This document shows, in pieces, positions 40,460 to 49,237 of a stretch of 64,000 bases of DNA (its first letter is position 1; every line of letters begins with the position of its first letter). A model generated the notes under the pieces. It made no database searches. It was not told the origin of the DNA and saw nothing but the letters and a program-made list of their open reading frames with translations. The DNA is taken from NCBI GenBank assembly GCA_963737835.1, contig CAVTUH010000001.1, forward strand, positions 2,480,001 to 2,544,000, read 5' to 3'. This stretch comes from Palsa-1248 sp963737835. Its GTDB lineage: Bacteria; Gemmatimonadota; Gemmatimonadetes; Gemmatimonadales; Gemmatimonadaceae. A program made the translations under genes and the position numbers.

Positions 40460-42959
40460 GCGGGGGTTTCGTGGGCAATGGTGTCTGCGCGCCACGTGGT
40501 GTCTCCCCGGTCGGGGCGGCGGGAGCCGCGCGTCTCGGGGCGTCGGTTTCGGGCGCGGTCAGACGGGCGGCGGGGCCAGACGGGCGCGCAGCCGCTGTGG
40601 ATGGGGCCACCACCCGTCCATTCGTACTGGCGACGTACTCCGGAAGTGCCACGGTGAATGTCGTGCCAACAGCCGGTGTGCTTTGCACATCGATCGTGCC
40701 GCCGTGCGACTGGATGATCGTGTGGCTTACGCTCAGGCCCAAGCCCGTCCCGACCCCGGCGGGCTTGGTGGTGAAGAAGGGCTCGAAGATGTGGGGGATC
40801 ACGTCGCGCGTCATCCCCGTCCCGGTATCAATGACGTCGATGACGACGCGCGGGATCCCGGCCACGCTTTGCCGCGTGGTGCGAATCGTGAGCACGCGAG
40901 TCGGTGCGCGGTGCATGGCGTATTCCGCGTTGACGACGAGGTTGAGCATCACCTGTTGCAACCGCTGATCGTCTCCGATCGCCATCGGCGGCACCGGGTC
41001 GAGCTCGGTGCGAACCTCGATGCCGGTCGACTGGAGCGAGTACGCGCGAAGCCGCACGGTATGCAGGATAAGGGCATTGAGATCGACCGCGATGAGTCGG
41101 GGCCCGGTCTTCCGCGAGAAGGCCAGCAACTCGCGAACCACGCCCACCGCGCGGTCGGCCTCACGTTTGATCTCTCGCACGGATTCGCTTTGCTCCTCCG
41201 AAAGCGGATCCTCGAGGAGCAGCTGCGCGAAAGTCGAGATGCCGGTCAGCGGGTTGTTCAACTCGTGCGCGACGCCAGCTACGAGCTCGCCAAGCGCGGC
41301 GAGTTTTTCCGTCTGGTGCATCGACTCCTTCAACGCCCCTTCACGATCGCGGCTGGCGCGTTCGGCTTCCGCGAGCTGGGCATTGCGAATCGCGACCGCC
41401 ACCTGTGTGGCGAAATCGGTGAGCAGGTGGCGTTCGGCATCGTCGAAGCGGTGCTGAGTGAGGAAACGGAGGACGAGCACACCGTGTTGCGCGCCGTCGC
41501 TTGGCAACGGGAGAAATGCGATCGACCGCATCCGTGCCGCGCGATAGGCCAGGAGCTCGGGCGGATTGAGCGTGTGATACAGCGACTCCGCATCCGACAC
41601 GTAGAACGGCACGCCCGACGTGGTGACCTCGCCCGCGGCCATGGACCAGAACCGATTGGGGGTCCAGTTGATGATTCCCGTGCCGACGCCTTCGGTGTGC
41701 GCGAGATCGACGCGACGCGTGGTCGGGTTGGCGAGGAACACGCTGAATCCGTCGGCACCGAGGGCGGTGCAGGCCACGCGTGAGATGCCGGCCATGACGG
41801 CTTCCGGCGTCGGGTTGACGGCGAGTGCGCGCGCGGAGGCTGCGAGGACGTTGGCATGACGGGCCATGTACGCGGCCGCGCGATAGAGGCGCGCGTTCTC
41901 GACGGCGATCGCCGCATGGTCGGCCAGACTCTGCAGGATCGACTGGTCGCGCTCATCGAAGTCGCGGCTCTCGTTGCCGAACGCAGCGATCGCCCCGATC
42001 GCGCGTCCTCCGACGATGAGCGGCACGGCGACGCCATTGGGACGGCCTTCGCCGAGCGAGTCGTCGCGTGCGGCTGGTGTGCGCTGCCAGACATCCGCGT
42101 ACGACCGCAGGTCCGCCGTCCGCACGCCCGTCAGGAGCTCGATCGCCCGCTGCGCGAACTGACCGGCCGGATCAACGGTGGTGCCGACGGCATCCGCTGC
42201 ATCGCCGACGGCAGCCACGATCGACAGGCCAGCGGGTTCGACGAGCATCACGCGCGCGCCGCGCGCGTCGGCGAGCCGAGCAGCGTGGCGAGCGACCAGG
42301 AATACGATGCGCTCGAGCTCCAGCGATTGATTCATCTCGCGCACGACGTGGGACAGGCACGCCTGATCGAGGGCGGCTGCCTCGGCGTGCCGACAGCCCG
42401 TGACCTGGACGAGTGCAATTGCGCCGAAATCGGCGAGGCGCTGCAGCACCATGGTGTCAGCCGTGGTGAAGCCACCGCGCTCGCTATTGAGCGCGAGCAG
42501 GAATCCGCACGGCTCATGCCCGGCGACCAGCGGCGCGATCGCGACGTGCCGCGGGCTAAAGGGTGTCAGGAAATGCACGTCCACGCGCGCATCGCCCTGT
42601 ACCTGATTCACCAGGACTGCCTGCCCCCGGGCCAACGCGTCCGCGGCCAACGAGCCAGCGAGCGGCGCCTGAAACCCGACCATGGGGATCAGCGACCCGG
42701 CTGCCGCCTCGACCCGGAACTGGTCACCGTCAATGCGGGCGACGACCGCGCCTTCGGCGCCGAGCAACGTCACGCCATTGTTGGCGAGAAGCGCCATCGC
42801 GGCACCGACGTCGGTGCCCGTCGCCGCAAGGCGTCGCGCCACATGACTGAGCGCGTCGCTGGCATGCATGGCCTCCGCAGTCACCGCCGCCGCGGAGGAC
42901 ACCGGCGTCAGCGGTCGCGCCGCGCGGTCGCGGCGCACGGATTGGGCGTAAGGGGTCAC
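40449..42959 (-). CDS. Multi-GAF sensor histidine kinase
   Basis: 836 residues with three GAF-type sensor domains (about 45-190, 215-365 and 385-540), a HisKA dimerisation domain with the phospho-His in GVAHELNNPLTG (about 566), and an HATPase (NLVVNAEYAM, DTGTGM, GTGLGLS). No membrane segment, so a cytosolic sensor. The Pro/Ala-rich tail of 60 residues is not conserved. It pairs with the overlapping HD-GYP regulator. Start GTG 42959; an internal ATG at residue 31 is possible. Confidence 0.9.
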   Translation of the reverse strand: MTPYAQSVRRDRAARPLTPVSSAAAVTAEAMHASDALSHVARRLAATGTDVGAAMALLANNGVTLLGAEGAVVARIDGDQFRVEAAAGSLIPMVGFQAPLAGSLAADALARGQAVLVNQVQGDARVDVHFLTPFSPRHVAIAPLVAGHEPCGFLLALNSERGGFTTADTMVLQRLADFGAIALVQVTGCRHAEAAALDQACLSHVVREMNQSLELERIVFLVARHAARLADARGARVMLVEPAGLSIVAAVGDAADAVGTTVDPAGQFAQRAIELLTGVRTADLRSYADVWQRTPAARDDSLGEGRPNGVAVPLIVGGRAIGAIAAFGNESRDFDERDQSILQSLADHAAIAVENARLYRAAAYMARHANVLAASARALAVNPTPEAVMAGISRVACTALGADGFSVFLANPTTRRVDLAHTEGVGTGIINWTPNRFWSMAAGEVTTSGVPFYVSDAESLYHTLNPPELLAYRAARMRSIAFLPLPSDGAQHGVLVLRFLTQHRFDDAERHLLTDFATQVAVAIRNAQLAEAERASRDREGALKESMHQTEKLAALGELVAGVAHELNNPLTGISTFAQLLLEDPLSEEQSESVREIKREADRAVGVVRELLAFSRKTGPRLIAVDLNALILHTVRLRAYSLQSTGIEVRTELDPVPPMAIGDDQRLQQVMLNLVVNAEYAMHRAPTRVLTIRTTRQSVAGIPRVVIDVIDTGTGMTRDVIPHIFEPFFTTKPAGVGTGLGLSVSHTIIQSHGGTIDVQSTPAVGTTFTVALPEYVASTNGRVVAPSTAAARPSGPAARLTAPETDAPRRAAPAAPTGETPRGAQTPLPTKPPHVD

Positions 42960-43000
42960 GAAACAAAGACGCCCGCGGGGAAACAGCTGTAACGGGGAGG

Positions 43001-43131
43001 CTGGACGTTAGACGTTGGACGTTGGACGTTGGACGTTAGACGTTGGAAGACAAACTTCGAGGCCAGCCACGGTGCCCCTAGGTGGCCTCAAGGTTTTCTT
43101 CCAACGTCCAACGTCTAACGTCTAACGTCCC
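43001..43131. terminator. Family A heptad inverted repeat with hairpin
   Basis: Six TTRGACG-type units, an imperfect core AAACTTCGAGGCCAGCCAC opposite GTGGCCTCAAGGTTTT, then CGTCYAA units. It separates mqnD from the downstream kinase gene. Confidence 0.78.
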
Positions 43132-43968
43132 TCAGTCCGCAAACTCCACCCGGGCCGGGCCGGGAACCAGGCCGCTCGCGACGCCGCGGGAGAGGAGCTC
43201 GCGCACGGCCTGGCGCCCGCGCTCGCCGTAGTCGAGGGTCCATTCATTCACATACATCCCGACGAACGTGTCGGCCTTGGTACGGTCCAGGCCACGTGCG
43301 TATTGCATCGCGTGGTCGAGCGCCTGGCGACGGTGCGCGAGGCCGTAGGCTATGCTCTCTCGTAGGTGACGCGAGACCTGGGCCATGAGGGCGGGCCCCA
43401 GATCCTTGCGGATCACGTTCCCGCCCAACGGCAGCGGCAACCCCGTCTCGCCGTACCACCACTCGCCCATGTCGGCGACCAGGTGCAGGCCGCGGTCGCC
43501 GTACGTCAACTGGCCTTCATGGATGAGGAGGCCAAGTTCGGTGTCGCCGTTGACGACCGCATCTTCGATTTGGTCGAATGGCGTCGGAACGGCAATGAAG
43601 TCGGGCTGGTACAGCGACAGCACCAGGTACGCTGTCGTCAGCGGGCCGGGGATCGCGATCCGTCGTCCCCGCACATCGGCTCGGCGCAGGGGCTCGCGCG
43701 CGACGAGGCGCGGCCCGTATCGGTCTCCCATCGATGCCCCGTGCGGCAGCAATGCGTAGGAGTCAACAAGGTACGCGTACGCATGGATCGAGACGGCGGT
43801 CACGTCCAACTCGGAGCGACGCGCGCGCTGGTTGAGGGTCTCGATGTCCTGCAATTCGTGAACGTACTGCACGCCCCCGGTATCGACTTTGCCTTCCGCC
43901 AACGCGTAGAACATGAACGCGTCGTCGGAATCCGGACTGTGCGCCAGACGGACGACGCGCGCGGTCAT
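43132..43968 (-). CDS. mqnD: Menaquinone biosynthesis protein, MqnD-like
   Basis: 278 residues of periplasmic-binding-protein fold. It begins LAHSPDSDDAFMFYAL, close to the SPxxDDTF start of MqnD/MqnA, with DVTAVSIHAYAYLVD, GRRIAIPGPLTTAYLVL and LGLLIHEGQLTY. It would form 1,4-dihydroxy-6-naphthoate in the futalosine route to menaquinone. The MqnA and MqnD families are hard to separate by eye, and no other mqn gene is nearby. It overlaps the upstream zinc-ribbon gene by four bases. Confidence 0.75.
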   Translation of the reverse strand: MTARVVRLAHSPDSDDAFMFYALAEGKVDTGGVQYVHELQDIETLNQRARRSELDVTAVSIHAYAYLVDSYALLPHGASMGDRYGPRLVAREPLRRADVRGRRIAIPGPLTTAYLVLSLYQPDFIAVPTPFDQIEDAVVNGDTELGLLIHEGQLTYGDRGLHLVADMGEWWYGETGLPLPLGGNVIRKDLGPALMAQVSRHLRESIAYGLAHRRQALDHAMQYARGLDRTKADTFVGMYVNEWTLDYGERGRQAVRELLSRGVASGLVPGPARVEFAD

Positions 43969-44855
43969 GGGCTTCCAAGCCCCAGCTGGCGAGCTTCGGT
44001 CAGGGCCGTGTCAATGTCGTGCCGGTGCCGATCGTACTCGGGCAAGTTCTTCGCCTGCTCGGCTTTGGCGGCTCCGACCAGGCGGCGGTAGTACGATCGA
44101 GCCTCGGTCGTCTGGCGCGCGTCGACTGCGACTCGCGCTGCCAGGGCGAGGCCGAGGAGGTGCGTTGGATTGGCACGAAGGATCGTGTCGGCCTCCGCGC
44201 GAGCCAGCGTTGCCGCGCCAGTCACCTCGCCGATCCGACCGAGATCGTAATGCTGATCCAGATCGAGAGGGCCGAGCATCTGATAGGCGGCCATTACCAT
44301 GGGGGAGAAGAAGTCGACGCTGTCACGCTTGCCCTCCTCGTCCAGTCGCATCACGCGGTCGAACAGCCGGTCCGCCCGCTCGCGCGGAGACAGGCTCGAG
44401 ATGTCTGGCGCGCGGATCGGGCCGCCTGCGGCGACCGGGCCGCCTGCGGAGGCGTCCGGCGGCGTCTCGGCACTCGCGGCCTGGTCTGTCGCAGAGGTGT
44501 CCTGCGCGGGTCCGCCGCCAATGCTTCGTCCGGCGATGAATGCGATGAGGGCGACGATCGCGAGCGCGGCGATCCCCAACGGCAGGAACCCGATGAGCTG
44601 TTTGGAGCCCGCAAGTCCGCCGATGAGTGGCGGCGGCGCGCCAGCCGCTGCCCCGCAGCGATGGCAGAACTTCGCGCCGGGCTCGAGTTGCGTGCGACAC
44701 ACAGCGCAGACGCCGCCCTCGAGCGACGCGCCGCATTCGACACAAAACCGCCCCGTGGGCACGACGGCGGCGCAGCTGGGGCAGGGACGCGTCGACGCCG
44801 AGCCCGGGGTATCAACAGCAGGATTGGACGATGAAGCAGGTGTCATGGTGGACAT
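43965..44855 (-). CDS. Double zinc-ribbon membrane protein
   Basis: 296 residues. Two zinc ribbons in series (CPSC...CVEC and CAVC...CHRC, residues 26-75), one membrane helix (GFLPLGIAALAIVALIAFIAG), then a Pro/Ala linker and a helical domain that reads like a short TPR (LDLDQHYDLGRIGEV, ATLARAEADTILRANP, LLGLALAARVAVD). Ribbons cytosolic and TPR outside is the likely topology. ATG 44855 (MSTMTPAS) is taken; the frame continues upstream without support. Confidence 0.65.
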   Translation of the reverse strand: MSTMTPASSSNPAVDTPGSASTRPCPSCAAVVPTGRFCVECGASLEGGVCAVCRTQLEPGAKFCHRCGAAAGAPPPLIGGLAGSKQLIGFLPLGIAALAIVALIAFIAGRSIGGGPAQDTSATDQAASAETPPDASAGGPVAAGGPIRAPDISSLSPRERADRLFDRVMRLDEEGKRDSVDFFSPMVMAAYQMLGPLDLDQHYDLGRIGEVTGAATLARAEADTILRANPTHLLGLALAARVAVDARQTTEARSYYRRLVGAAKAEQAKNLPEYDRHRHDIDTALTEARQLGLGSP

Positions 44856-44888
44856 TGGCGAAAGGTATGGAGCGGTCGGAGACTGCAC

Positions 44889-44894
44889 TATACT
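44889..44894 (+). promoter_or_regulatory. -10 TATACT seven bases before glnA ATG
   Basis: TATACT, TGGCACC, ATG 44902. No Shine-Dalgarno and no good -35 are visible; leaderless transcription is likely. Confidence 0.45.
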
Positions 44895-44901
44895 TGGCAC
44901 C

Positions 44902-46293
44902 ATGAGTCCAGGGGCGAGCCGCCGGGCGGGCGGCCGGACCGCCGTGCGCAACGCGGTCTCATCGGCCGGGGCGACCAAAGCCGACATTCTCGAGCTGGCG
45001 ACCGCGCACAAGGTGCGCTACCTGCGGCTGCAGTTCACGGACATCCTCGGTGTCAACAAGAACGTCGAGATCCCCGCGTCGCAGTTCGAGAAGGCGCTCG
45101 AGGGCGACATCATGTTCGACGGGTCCTCGATCGAGGGGTTCGTCAGGACCGAGGAGTCGGACATGTTGCTCCGGCCGGATCTCTCGACGTTCCAGGTTTT
45201 TCCGTGGGGGGACGCCGACAATCGGATCGCGCGGCTCATCTGCGACATCACGACGCCGGACGGCGCGCCATTCCCCGGTGATCCGCGCGGCGTGCTCAAG
45301 CGATGCATCGCTCGGGCTGCGGCGCTCGGCTTCACGATGAACGCCGGGATGGAAGCGGAGTTCTTCATGTTCCGCCGCGGGACCGACGGGCAGCCTACGA
45401 CGGTGACACAGGATGTGGGCGGGTACTTCGACCTGGCCCCGGTCGATCTCGGAGAGGACGCGCGCCGCGCGGTCGTCGAGGTGCTCGAGGGGATGGGCTT
45501 CGAGGTGGAAGCGGCGCACCACGAAGTGGCGCACGGCCAGCACGAGATCGACTTCCGCTACGCCGATGCGCTTCGGACGGCGGACAACATCGCCACGTTC
45601 CGCTTCGTGGTCCGACACGTGGCCCAGCAGTTCGGGCTGCTCGCGTCGTTCATGCCGAAGCCGATCTACGGGCAGAACGGCAGCGGGATGCACACGCATC
45701 AGTCGCTGTTTCGCGGCACCGAGAATGCCTTCTGGGATCCCGACGCGGAGTGGCAGCTGTCACGGACGGCGCTGCACTACATCGGCGGACTGTTGCGGCA
45801 CGCGCGCGGCATGTGTGCCATCACGAACCCACTCGTCAACTCGTACAAGCGGCTGGTCCCCGGGTACGAAGCACCGGTGAACGTCGTCTGGTCGATGCGC
45901 AACGTGTCGCCGATGATCCGTATTCCCGATCGGCGCGGCCCGGGCACGCGTGTAGAGTGTCGCATGCCGGACCCTGCGGCGAATCCGTACCTCGCGCTTG
46001 CTGTCATGCTCGCAGCGGGCCTGGACGGCATCGAGACGCAGGCGGAGTGGCGTGAGCCGGTCAACACGAGTATCTGGGACATGTCGTTCCGCGAGAAGCG
46101 CCGGCTCCGGATCGATGACCTCCCGCAGAATCTCGAGGAGGCCTGCCGCGAACTGGAGAAGGACGACACGATCATGGCCGCGCTCGGGGATCATATCGCG
46201 AATCAGTATTTGGCGGCCAAGCGGCAGGAGTGGCAGGAGTACTCCGCTCAGATCAGTCCATGGGAGTTGGGGCAGTATTTGGGGAAGTACTGA
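44902..46293 (+). CDS. glnA: Glutamine synthetase type I
   Basis: 463 residues. It forms glutamine from glutamate, ammonia and ATP. Motifs: LGVNKNVEIP, FDGSSIEGFV, the metal-binding AGMEAEFFMF, NGSGMHTHQSLF, GYEAPVNVVWSMRN and RIPDRRGPGTRVECRMPDP. The Tyr adenylylation loop of the beta subtype is absent, and the length fits the alpha subtype. Start ATG 44902 after TATACT. A perfect palindrome follows the gene. It is divergent from the zinc-ribbon gene. Confidence 0.95.
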   Translation: MSPGASRRAGGRTAVRNAVSSAGATKADILELATAHKVRYLRLQFTDILGVNKNVEIPASQFEKALEGDIMFDGSSIEGFVRTEESDMLLRPDLSTFQVFPWGDADNRIARLICDITTPDGAPFPGDPRGVLKRCIARAAALGFTMNAGMEAEFFMFRRGTDGQPTTVTQDVGGYFDLAPVDLGEDARRAVVEVLEGMGFEVEAAHHEVAHGQHEIDFRYADALRTADNIATFRFVVRHVAQQFGLLASFMPKPIYGQNGSGMHTHQSLFRGTENAFWDPDAEWQLSRTALHYIGGLLRHARGMCAITNPLVNSYKRLVPGYEAPVNVVWSMRNVSPMIRIPDRRGPGTRVECRMPDPAANPYLALAVMLAAGLDGIETQAEWREPVNTSIWDMSFREKRRLRIDDLPQNLEEACRELEKDDTIMAALGDHIANQYLAAKRQEWQEYSAQISPWELGQYLGKY

Positions 46294-46324
46294 AAGACAG
46301 GGGTCCGAGCGACACCAGCAATCC

Positions 46325-46363
46325 GGCGGGTAGGGGCGACGCAATGCGTCGCCCCTACCCGCC
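46325..46363. terminator. Family D perfect palindrome after glnA
   Basis: GGCGGGTAGGGGCGACGCA and its exact reverse complement are separated by a single A (39 bp in total). It is the longest and most perfect family D copy. It has no U tract, so its role as terminator is uncertain. Confidence 0.65.
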
Positions 46364-46436
46364 GCATGGCAGGTGTCGTTTCTCTTCCCTGATGGCGCGG
46401 CACCCAAGTCTCTCACTGCAGGGCCTATCGGCTTGC

Positions 46437-46442
46437 TAGCTT
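46437..46442 (+). promoter_or_regulatory. -10-like TAGCTT seven bases before sigma gene
   Basis: TAGCTT, CTGCCCT, ATG 46450; no Shine-Dalgarno. Confidence 0.35.
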
Positions 46443-46449
46443 CTGCCCT

Positions 46450-47103
46450 ATGAATCCGCCGGCTGGTCGCGCTGCGTACCAATCGAGGGCCACCGCGTCG
46501 GCGGGCGGGGGCGCGGATTCGGAGCTCGTCGCGCGGATGAGTGCGGGCGACGAGGCGGCTCTGGCGCAACTGTACGATCGCTGGTCGCGACCCGTACAGG
46601 CGCTGGTGGTTCACCTGGTGCGCGATGGAGACGATGCGGAAGACATCCTGGAGGAAACCTTCTGGCAAGCGTGGCGGCAGGCGTCTCGGTACGAAGCCGC
46701 TCGAGGCGAAGTAGGCACCTGGCTGCTGACGATCGCGCGGAGCCGCTCGCTCGATCGCTTGCGGGCGCGGAGTCGTTTGCGCGAGGAGCCGCTCACCCCG
46801 GTGCTGCTCGGGGATACGGACCCGATTGGCGCGGCCGGTGAGGACGATCCGTCTCGACGTGCGGAGCTCATGGAACGGCGAGTGCTCGTGGGCAACGCGC
46901 TGCGCACTTTGCCGCCGGAGCAGCGCCAGGTGCTGGAGCTCGCGTATTTCGCGGGGGTGAGCCAGACGGAAATCGCCCAGCGAACGGGGCAGCCGCTCGG
47001 GACGGTCAAGACGCGCGTTCGACTCGCCGCGCAGAAGCTGCGCGACAGTCTCGCGGCGTTACGGGAGGACGCCGTGTCGGGAGGCACACCGGGCAATGCG
47101 TGA
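46450..47103 (+). CDS. ECF-family RNA polymerase sigma factor
   Basis: 217 residues. Region 2 at about 27-95 (ALAQLYDRWSRPVQALV, DAEDILEETFWQAWRQ), region 4 at about 150-205 (LRTLPPEQRQVLELAYFAGVS, EIAQRTGQPLGTVKTRVR). It resembles SigK-type ECF factors. The downstream gene, overlapping by eight bases, encodes its probable zinc anti-sigma factor. Target promoters are unknown; the module precedes a PH-domain protein and redox-related genes. Confidence 0.92.
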   Translation: MNPPAGRAAYQSRATASAGGGADSELVARMSAGDEAALAQLYDRWSRPVQALVVHLVRDGDDAEDILEETFWQAWRQASRYEAARGEVGTWLLTIARSRSLDRLRARSRLREEPLTPVLLGDTDPIGAAGEDDPSRRAELMERRVLVGNALRTLPPEQRQVLELAYFAGVSQTEIAQRTGQPLGTVKTRVRLAAQKLRDSLAALREDAVSGGTPGNA

Positions 47104-48007
47104 CATGGCGCACGATGAGGCGCACGAACTGTTATCGGCCGCGGCGCTCGACGCGCTCGCGCCGGACGAGATGGCCGCCGTGCTCGCTCACGTGCGTACG
47201 TGCGGCGAGTGTGCGCCGGCGCTTGGCGCTCTCCGCGATGCGACTGCCCAGCTCGCATACGCCGTCCCGAACGTCGTGGATGATCCGGTGCGGCGTGCCC
47301 GAGCGCGCTCCCGACTTCTCGCACGTGCACATGCCGATGTCGCGGTTGCCGATGTGAATGCCGCCGGCGCCGGCGCGAACGCTGGCGCGCCGACCGGCGC
47401 CGTGGTGCAGGCGGTCACGACGTCGCGTCGGCCGGATCGCGGCGCTCCGAGCCCGCCGGCCCCGCGACGCTCCTGGCTCACGTCGTCTGCGGCCGCGTGG
47501 GCGGTCGCCGGCGTGACGGCGCTCGCCGCCGCGGCTGTCAGCCTCACGCTCAACTCCCGAGCGGGCGATGACGAGCGGGCCATCGCGGCATCTCGCGCTG
47601 GGGATTCACTGCGGATTGTGCAACTCGAAGACACGTTGTCGATCCGGGATTCGACGCTGCGCGACCTCACCGGCAAGCAGGTTTCGGTCCTGCAACTGAC
47701 GGCGGGGACTCCGCGCGCGGCGTGGGGATGGATGTTCTGGAACCACGCGACCAATCGGTGGACCTTTTTCGTGCACAACCTAGCGCCCGCGGCTGCGGGG
47801 AAGACCTATCAACTGTGGCTCGTCACGCCGACTGCCAAGATCAGCGCGGGCACCTTCACTCCGGAGGCGAACGGTTCGGCCGAAGTGCAGGCGACGTACA
47901 CCCTGGCCCGCGACTCGCTCATGGCGGTCGCGGTCACCGAGGAGCCAGCCGGAGGTGTGCCCCAGCCCACGGGCCCGTTCGTGATCAGGGCGTCGGCGGG
48001 GCAGTGA
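47096..48007 (+). CDS. RskA-like zinc anti-sigma factor
   Basis: 303 residues. The N-terminal zinc anti-sigma motif H32-x3-C36-x2-C39 (HVRTCGEC), an Ala-rich linker, one membrane helix at about 127-150, and the extracytoplasmic RskA domain (GWMFWNHATNRWTFFVHNL, GKTYQLWLVTP, GTFTPEANGSAEV, AVTEEPAGGVPQPTGP). It should hold the ECF sigma at the membrane until proteolysis releases it. GGGAGG precedes ATG 47096. Confidence 0.9.
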   Translation: MRDMAHDEAHELLSAAALDALAPDEMAAVLAHVRTCGECAPALGALRDATAQLAYAVPNVVDDPVRRARARSRLLARAHADVAVADVNAAGAGANAGAPTGAVVQAVTTSRRPDRGAPSPPAPRRSWLTSSAAAWAVAGVTALAAAAVSLTLNSRAGDDERAIAASRAGDSLRIVQLEDTLSIRDSTLRDLTGKQVSVLQLTAGTPRAAWGWMFWNHATNRWTFFVHNLAPAAAGKTYQLWLVTPTAKISAGTFTPEANGSAEVQATYTLARDSLMAVAVTEEPAGGVPQPTGPFVIRASAGQ

Positions 48008-48042
48008 CGCCAATGCGGCTGATTCGTTAGCGTTTTGGTCTC

Positions 48043-48555
48043 ATGTCTTACGTCGACAAGAATCTCATTCAGGGTGAGTCCGTGGTGTACCGCGGCTCGC
48101 TTGCCCCCCTTCCGTATGGATGGGTGGTGCCGCCGGCGGCACTCGCGATTGCCGCGGCCGTGTTCCGAAATTATTTCCCGGTGGGCCATCACTGGCTCGC
48201 AGCGGGCGTCCTGACCGTGGTGGCGGTGGTCGTGTGGCTGTGGGCGCGGATCCGCGTGCACTCCGCTGAGTTTGCGGTGACGAATCGCCGGGTCATGATC
48301 AAACTCGGCGTGCTGCAGCGGCGAACGATCGAGACCATGTTGAGCAAGATCGAGGGGGTCGCGGTCCACCAGGATCTCACGGGTCGCATCTGCAACTATG
48401 GGACGATCACGGTGACGGGCACTGGCGGCACACGAGAGTCGTTCGAGAACATCGCCGACCCGCTCGAGTTTCGCCGTCAGATCCAAAGCCAGCTTGCCCG
48501 GATGGACGACGAGCGACTGGCTGCCACGCGCGCGATTCAGGGGGCGCCGAGGTGA
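48043..48555 (+). CDS. Bacterial PH-domain membrane protein
   Basis: 170 residues. Two closely spaced membrane helices (WVVPPAALAIAAAVF and WLAAGVLTVVAVVVWLW), then a bacterial PH domain (EFAVTNRRVMIKLGVLQRR, LSKIEGVAVHQDLTGRICNYG). Such proteins are small inner-membrane proteins of unknown role. It overlaps the thioredoxin-like gene by four bases (GTGA), so the two are co-translated. Confidence 0.8.
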   Translation: MSYVDKNLIQGESVVYRGSLAPLPYGWVVPPAALAIAAAVFRNYFPVGHHWLAAGVLTVVAVVVWLWARIRVHSAEFAVTNRRVMIKLGVLQRRTIETMLSKIEGVAVHQDLTGRICNYGTITVTGTGGTRESFENIADPLEFRRQIQSQLARMDDERLAATRAIQGAPR

Positions 48556-49145
48556 CAACGCCCGCTGGTACGCCAGCGGGCCTCAGTGAGCGTCTGCCAG
48601 TCGGGGTGGTGACTCGCGAACGGTACGAGACTGGACTCACGTTCACGGATTTTCTGGCTTCCGCTCGGGCAAACGTCGACCTGTGGCGCGCGGTGTACAC
48701 ACGTGCCCAGGTGAGTGACGCAGACGTCGCACGCGTCATCGCGACCGGCCGACAGTGGCACCTGCTGGTCCTGGTCGAAGACTGGTGTGGCGACGGGGTG
48801 AATACGGTGCCCGTGATGGCGAGACTTACGGAACGCGCCCCGAACGTCGACCTGCGCATCCTGGCCCGAGATGCGAATCTCGACCTCATGGACACCCATC
48901 TGACCGCGGGTGCACGGTCCATTCCCATCGTGTTGATCCTGAACGCCGCGTACCAGGAACAGGGCTACTGGGGTCCGCGTCCCCGTGAGCTGCAGACGTG
49001 GGTCATGACCGAGGGCTGGCCGCTCGACAAGGAGAGCCGGTACCGCGACGTCCGTCGCTGGTACGCGCGCGACCATGGGGCGAGCACAGTACGGGAGATC
49101 GTGGATGTGATTGTGACGGGATCGGGCGGCGGCGCCCGCCCCTGA
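48552..49145 (+). CDS. Thioredoxin-like protein with a single cysteine
   Basis: 197 residues from GTG 48552. A thioredoxin fold is suggested by HLLVLVEDWCGDGVNTVPV (the active-site loop keeps only one cysteine, WCGD), DLRILARD and the cis-Pro region RSIPIVLIL. With one Cys it cannot act as a simple dithiol oxidoreductase; thiol transfer or glutathione-type chemistry is possible. It sits before the hydrogenase-like membrane protein. Confidence 0.75.
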   Translation: MTTPAGTPAGLSERLPVGVVTRERYETGLTFTDFLASARANVDLWRAVYTRAQVSDADVARVIATGRQWHLLVLVEDWCGDGVNTVPVMARLTERAPNVDLRILARDANLDLMDTHLTAGARSIPIVLILNAAYQEQGYWGPRPRELQTWVMTEGWPLDKESRYRDVRRWYARDHGASTVREIVDVIVTGSGGGARP

Positions 49146-49237
49146 TCCCGGCGTTTGCCGTCGCGCTGTTATCCCCGCGGCACCCGTTCGTCGGGTAGTG
49201 GGATCCTCTTGGCACCACGCACTTTCACTCCCGCGTA

